DNA of 64,000 nt from Rhodophyticola sp. CCM32 (GTDB lineage: Bacteria > Pseudomonadota > Alphaproteobacteria > Rhodobacterales > Rhodobacteraceae), in the NCBI RefSeq assembly GCF_004751985.1, contig NZ_CP038492.1, positions 1,426,001 through 1,490,000 on the forward strand, in the 5' to 3' direction. This document shows positions 62,710-64,000 of this stretch, one piece after another. The stretch's first letter is position 1. The number at the start of each line of letters is the position of its first letter. The position numbers were made by a program, and so were the translations under genes. A model generated the notes under the pieces. It did not search any database. It saw only the letters and a program-made list of their open reading frames with translations, and had not been told where the DNA came from.

Positions 62710-63342
62710 ATGGCAATAGTTTACGTTCTGACCAATCCAGCTTTTCAAAACTATGTAAAGGTAGGGAAGACAACGAACTTGGAGCAACGTTTACGACAGC
62801 TGGACAACACCAGCGTGCCTTTGCCGTTCCGTTGTGTCTATGCCGTAGAAGTTGACGATGATGCGCAAGTAGAGCGCCTTGTTCACCAAGCTTTTGCTGA
62901 CCACAGAACTAGAACAACGCGTGAGTTTTTTGAAATTGATCCGCAACGCGTGATTGCTGCGTTGAAGCTGACGCGCGGGCGCGATGTGACACCAAAGGGC
63001 GACATTGCTGAGGATGAGGAAGGCGTAAAGGCTTTTGAAAAAGCGACGAGAAAACCGCGCAAAACCTACAAGTTCAGCGACGCTGGTTTGAAGACTGGCG
63101 ACACGATTTACTACGCGAACAATGAGGCGACCACAGCGCAAATTGTCAGCGAGAAAAAGGTTTTGTTTGAAGGTGTGGAAACAAGCTTGAGCAAGTCAGC
63201 GCTTACCCTACTACAGCGTGACGGATACACGTGGCAGACGGTGAACGGTTGGCAATACTGGATGTTTGAGGGCGAGACGATTGCAGAGCGTTTGGCACGA
63301 TTGCTTGAGGACGTGGAAGACGAGACGGAAGCTGACGAGTAA
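62710..63342 (+). CDS. GIY-YIG (T5orf172-type) protein with RAMA-like C-terminal domain
   Basis: This 210-residue protein has an N-terminal GIY-YIG-type nuclease core: IVYVLTNPAFQNYVKVGKTTN, with Lys and Arg in the following EQRLRQLDN helix and an acidic REFFEID strand near residue 75. After a charged linker, residues about 118-195 (GLKTGDTIYYANNEATTAQI, KVLFEGVETSLSKSAL, VNGWQYWMFEGETI) resemble the RAMA/DUF4357 module found next to restriction and DNA-modification proteins. Codon use is AT-rich and unlike that of the core. It is followed six bases later by an integrase fragment. A role in DNA defence or mobility is inferred. Confidence 0.72.
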   Translation: MAIVYVLTNPAFQNYVKVGKTTNLEQRLRQLDNTSVPLPFRCVYAVEVDDDAQVERLVHQAFADHRTRTTREFFEIDPQRVIAALKLTRGRDVTPKGDIAEDEEGVKAFEKATRKPRKTYKFSDAGLKTGDTIYYANNEATTAQIVSEKKVLFEGVETSLSKSALTLLQRDGYTWQTVNGWQYWMFEGETIAERLARLLEDVEDETEADE

Positions 63343-63348
63343 GAGCAA

Positions 63349-63888
63349 GTGGCGTTTTACGAAAACAGGCATGAGCATTACAACGGCGCACTTGTGCTGT
63401 TTCAGCGCAACCTGTCCGTAGCAGTGCCCAACTCCAAAACGCATCGTCAGCCAAACTGGTACATGCGGCTAAAGATTGCTGGACACAAAGGCTACATCAC
63501 GCGCAGCACAAAGCTGGCGAAGTATGAAGAAGCGTTTGTGTTTGCGCAGAGCGAATACCTGCGCTTGCAGCAGGCAGCGCGGCTTGGGCACAGCTTAGAC
63601 GAATACACGTTTGAGCAGCACTGGAACGATTGGTACGAGCGCAACTTGCGCAACGGGACGTGGAAAGAGGAACGCGCGCGTTGGCACAAACGCTACTTTA
63701 ATCGCTATTTCAAAGAGTATTTCTCGCACGCTGACAGCACGTCCATGCTGCTCAATGACATAACCCCGCAACATGCGCATGGGTACGGCAGCGGCAAATG
63801 TTGTTCATTTGTCTGCCTCCAAAGTTATTTATGCTTTGAGTGCAAAGGATTGGTGGCAGCGGATATGGCGGCTGGACGAAGGATTTAA
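63349..63888 (+). pseudogene. Truncated tyrosine-type integrase, N-terminal part
   Basis: The frame begins at a GTG six bases after the GIY-YIG stop. The first about 145 residues resemble the N-terminal arm and core-binding domain of a Rhodobacteraceae phage/island integrase: LFQRNLSVAVPNSKTHRQP, MRLKIAGHKGYITRSTKL, EEERARWHKRYFNRYFKEYF-like helices, then ITPQHAHGY. After that the sequence turns into unrelated residues (GSGKCCSF onward) and stops at 63888, so the catalytic R-H-R-Y domain is absent. The break lies at about 63785. The family call is from memory of related proteins. Confidence 0.65.
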
Positions 63889-63931
63889 AGTATTGTAAAT
63901 AAACAATAAAATGTTAGGTGGGGAAGGATGT

Positions 63932-64000
63932 TATGGCGATAAATTGCTTTGGAAGGGCGGGGCTGGCAGCTGTGGTATGGTTGCTTGGCGGTATGGCGGC
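63932..64000 (+). CDS. Start of a secreted or lipoprotein-like gene (runs off window)
   Basis: An ATG with AAGGA five bases upstream opens a frame MAINCFGRAGLAAVVWLLGG that continues to the window edge. The hydrophobic run with one Arg before it looks like a signal peptide. Nothing more can be said from 23 codons. Confidence 0.4.

Noticed and set aside
63779..63898. 39-codon frame over the integrase break point
   Set aside because: It has no ribosome site and overlaps the integrase remnant; it could be the tail of another broken gene, but there is no support.
1..64000. tRNA and rRNA genes
   Set aside because: I looked for cloverleaf-type sequences and conserved rRNA stretches in the gaps and saw none; a dedicated scan was not possible.

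Overview
The window reads as chromosome of a Rhodobacteraceae (roseobacter/Paracoccus-type) alphaproteobacterium. The core is GC-rich. Gene order and content fit that family: pyrH-frr-uppS-cdsA-dxr-rseP-bamA-skp-fabZ-lpxA-lpxI-lpxB in one run, a ChpT phosphotransferase, OlsB/OlsA ornithine-lipid genes, TRAP and dipeptide-type ABC uptake systems, and rplM-rpsI. Assignments rest on reading motifs and family resemblance; no database search was run.

Region 1 (1-6041) is accessory and visibly AT-richer. It holds the start of an unknown gene, a CoiA-like nuclease gene broken by an in-frame stop, a small inverted-repeat element, a LysE-family exporter, and a complete Tn3-family transposon (1807-6041). 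The transposon has 39-bp perfect ends, a serine resolvase, a 966-aa DDE transposase and a 59-aa DUF1737-like passenger. Its right end cuts off a malonyltransferase-like gene, and the two flanks share no 5-bp duplication, so DNA next to the element was probably lost or rearranged.

Region 2 (6017-17675) is amino-acid/acyl-CoA catabolism. A minus-strand operon encodes glutaryl-CoA dehydrogenase, a fused alpha/beta 2-oxoacid dehydrogenase E1 and the truncated acyltransferase, with a divergent LysR. Next come a TPP enzyme with a DadA-like FAD oxidoreductase, another LysR, an Lrp regulator, a saccharopine-dehydrogenase-like gene and an Asp/Glu racemase-like gene. Lysine/2-oxoadipate breakdown is a reasonable but unproven theme.

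Region 3 (17940-28873) is transport: a TRAP operon (dctP-dctQ-dctM-uspA) and a convergent ABC peptide-type operon preceded by an AraC regulator.

Region 4 (28953-49817) is housekeeping: miaA, then translation factors, isoprenoid, envelope and lipid A genes, glnE and a class II DAHP synthase. Three genes here (cdsA, dxr, lpxB) are each out of frame by exactly one missing G in a G run, which points to a homopolymer sequence artefact. Region 5 (49995-62541) continues the core with yicC-gmk, chpT, olsBA, trmJ, ctaA, an M32 peptidase and rplM-rpsI, closed by a strong terminator.

Region 6 (62600-64000) is again AT-rich: a GIY-YIG protein with a RAMA-like tail, a truncated tyrosine integrase and the start of a secreted protein. 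Several families of palindromic repeats are scattered between the core genes, including a twin-hairpin element whose two loops are complementary.
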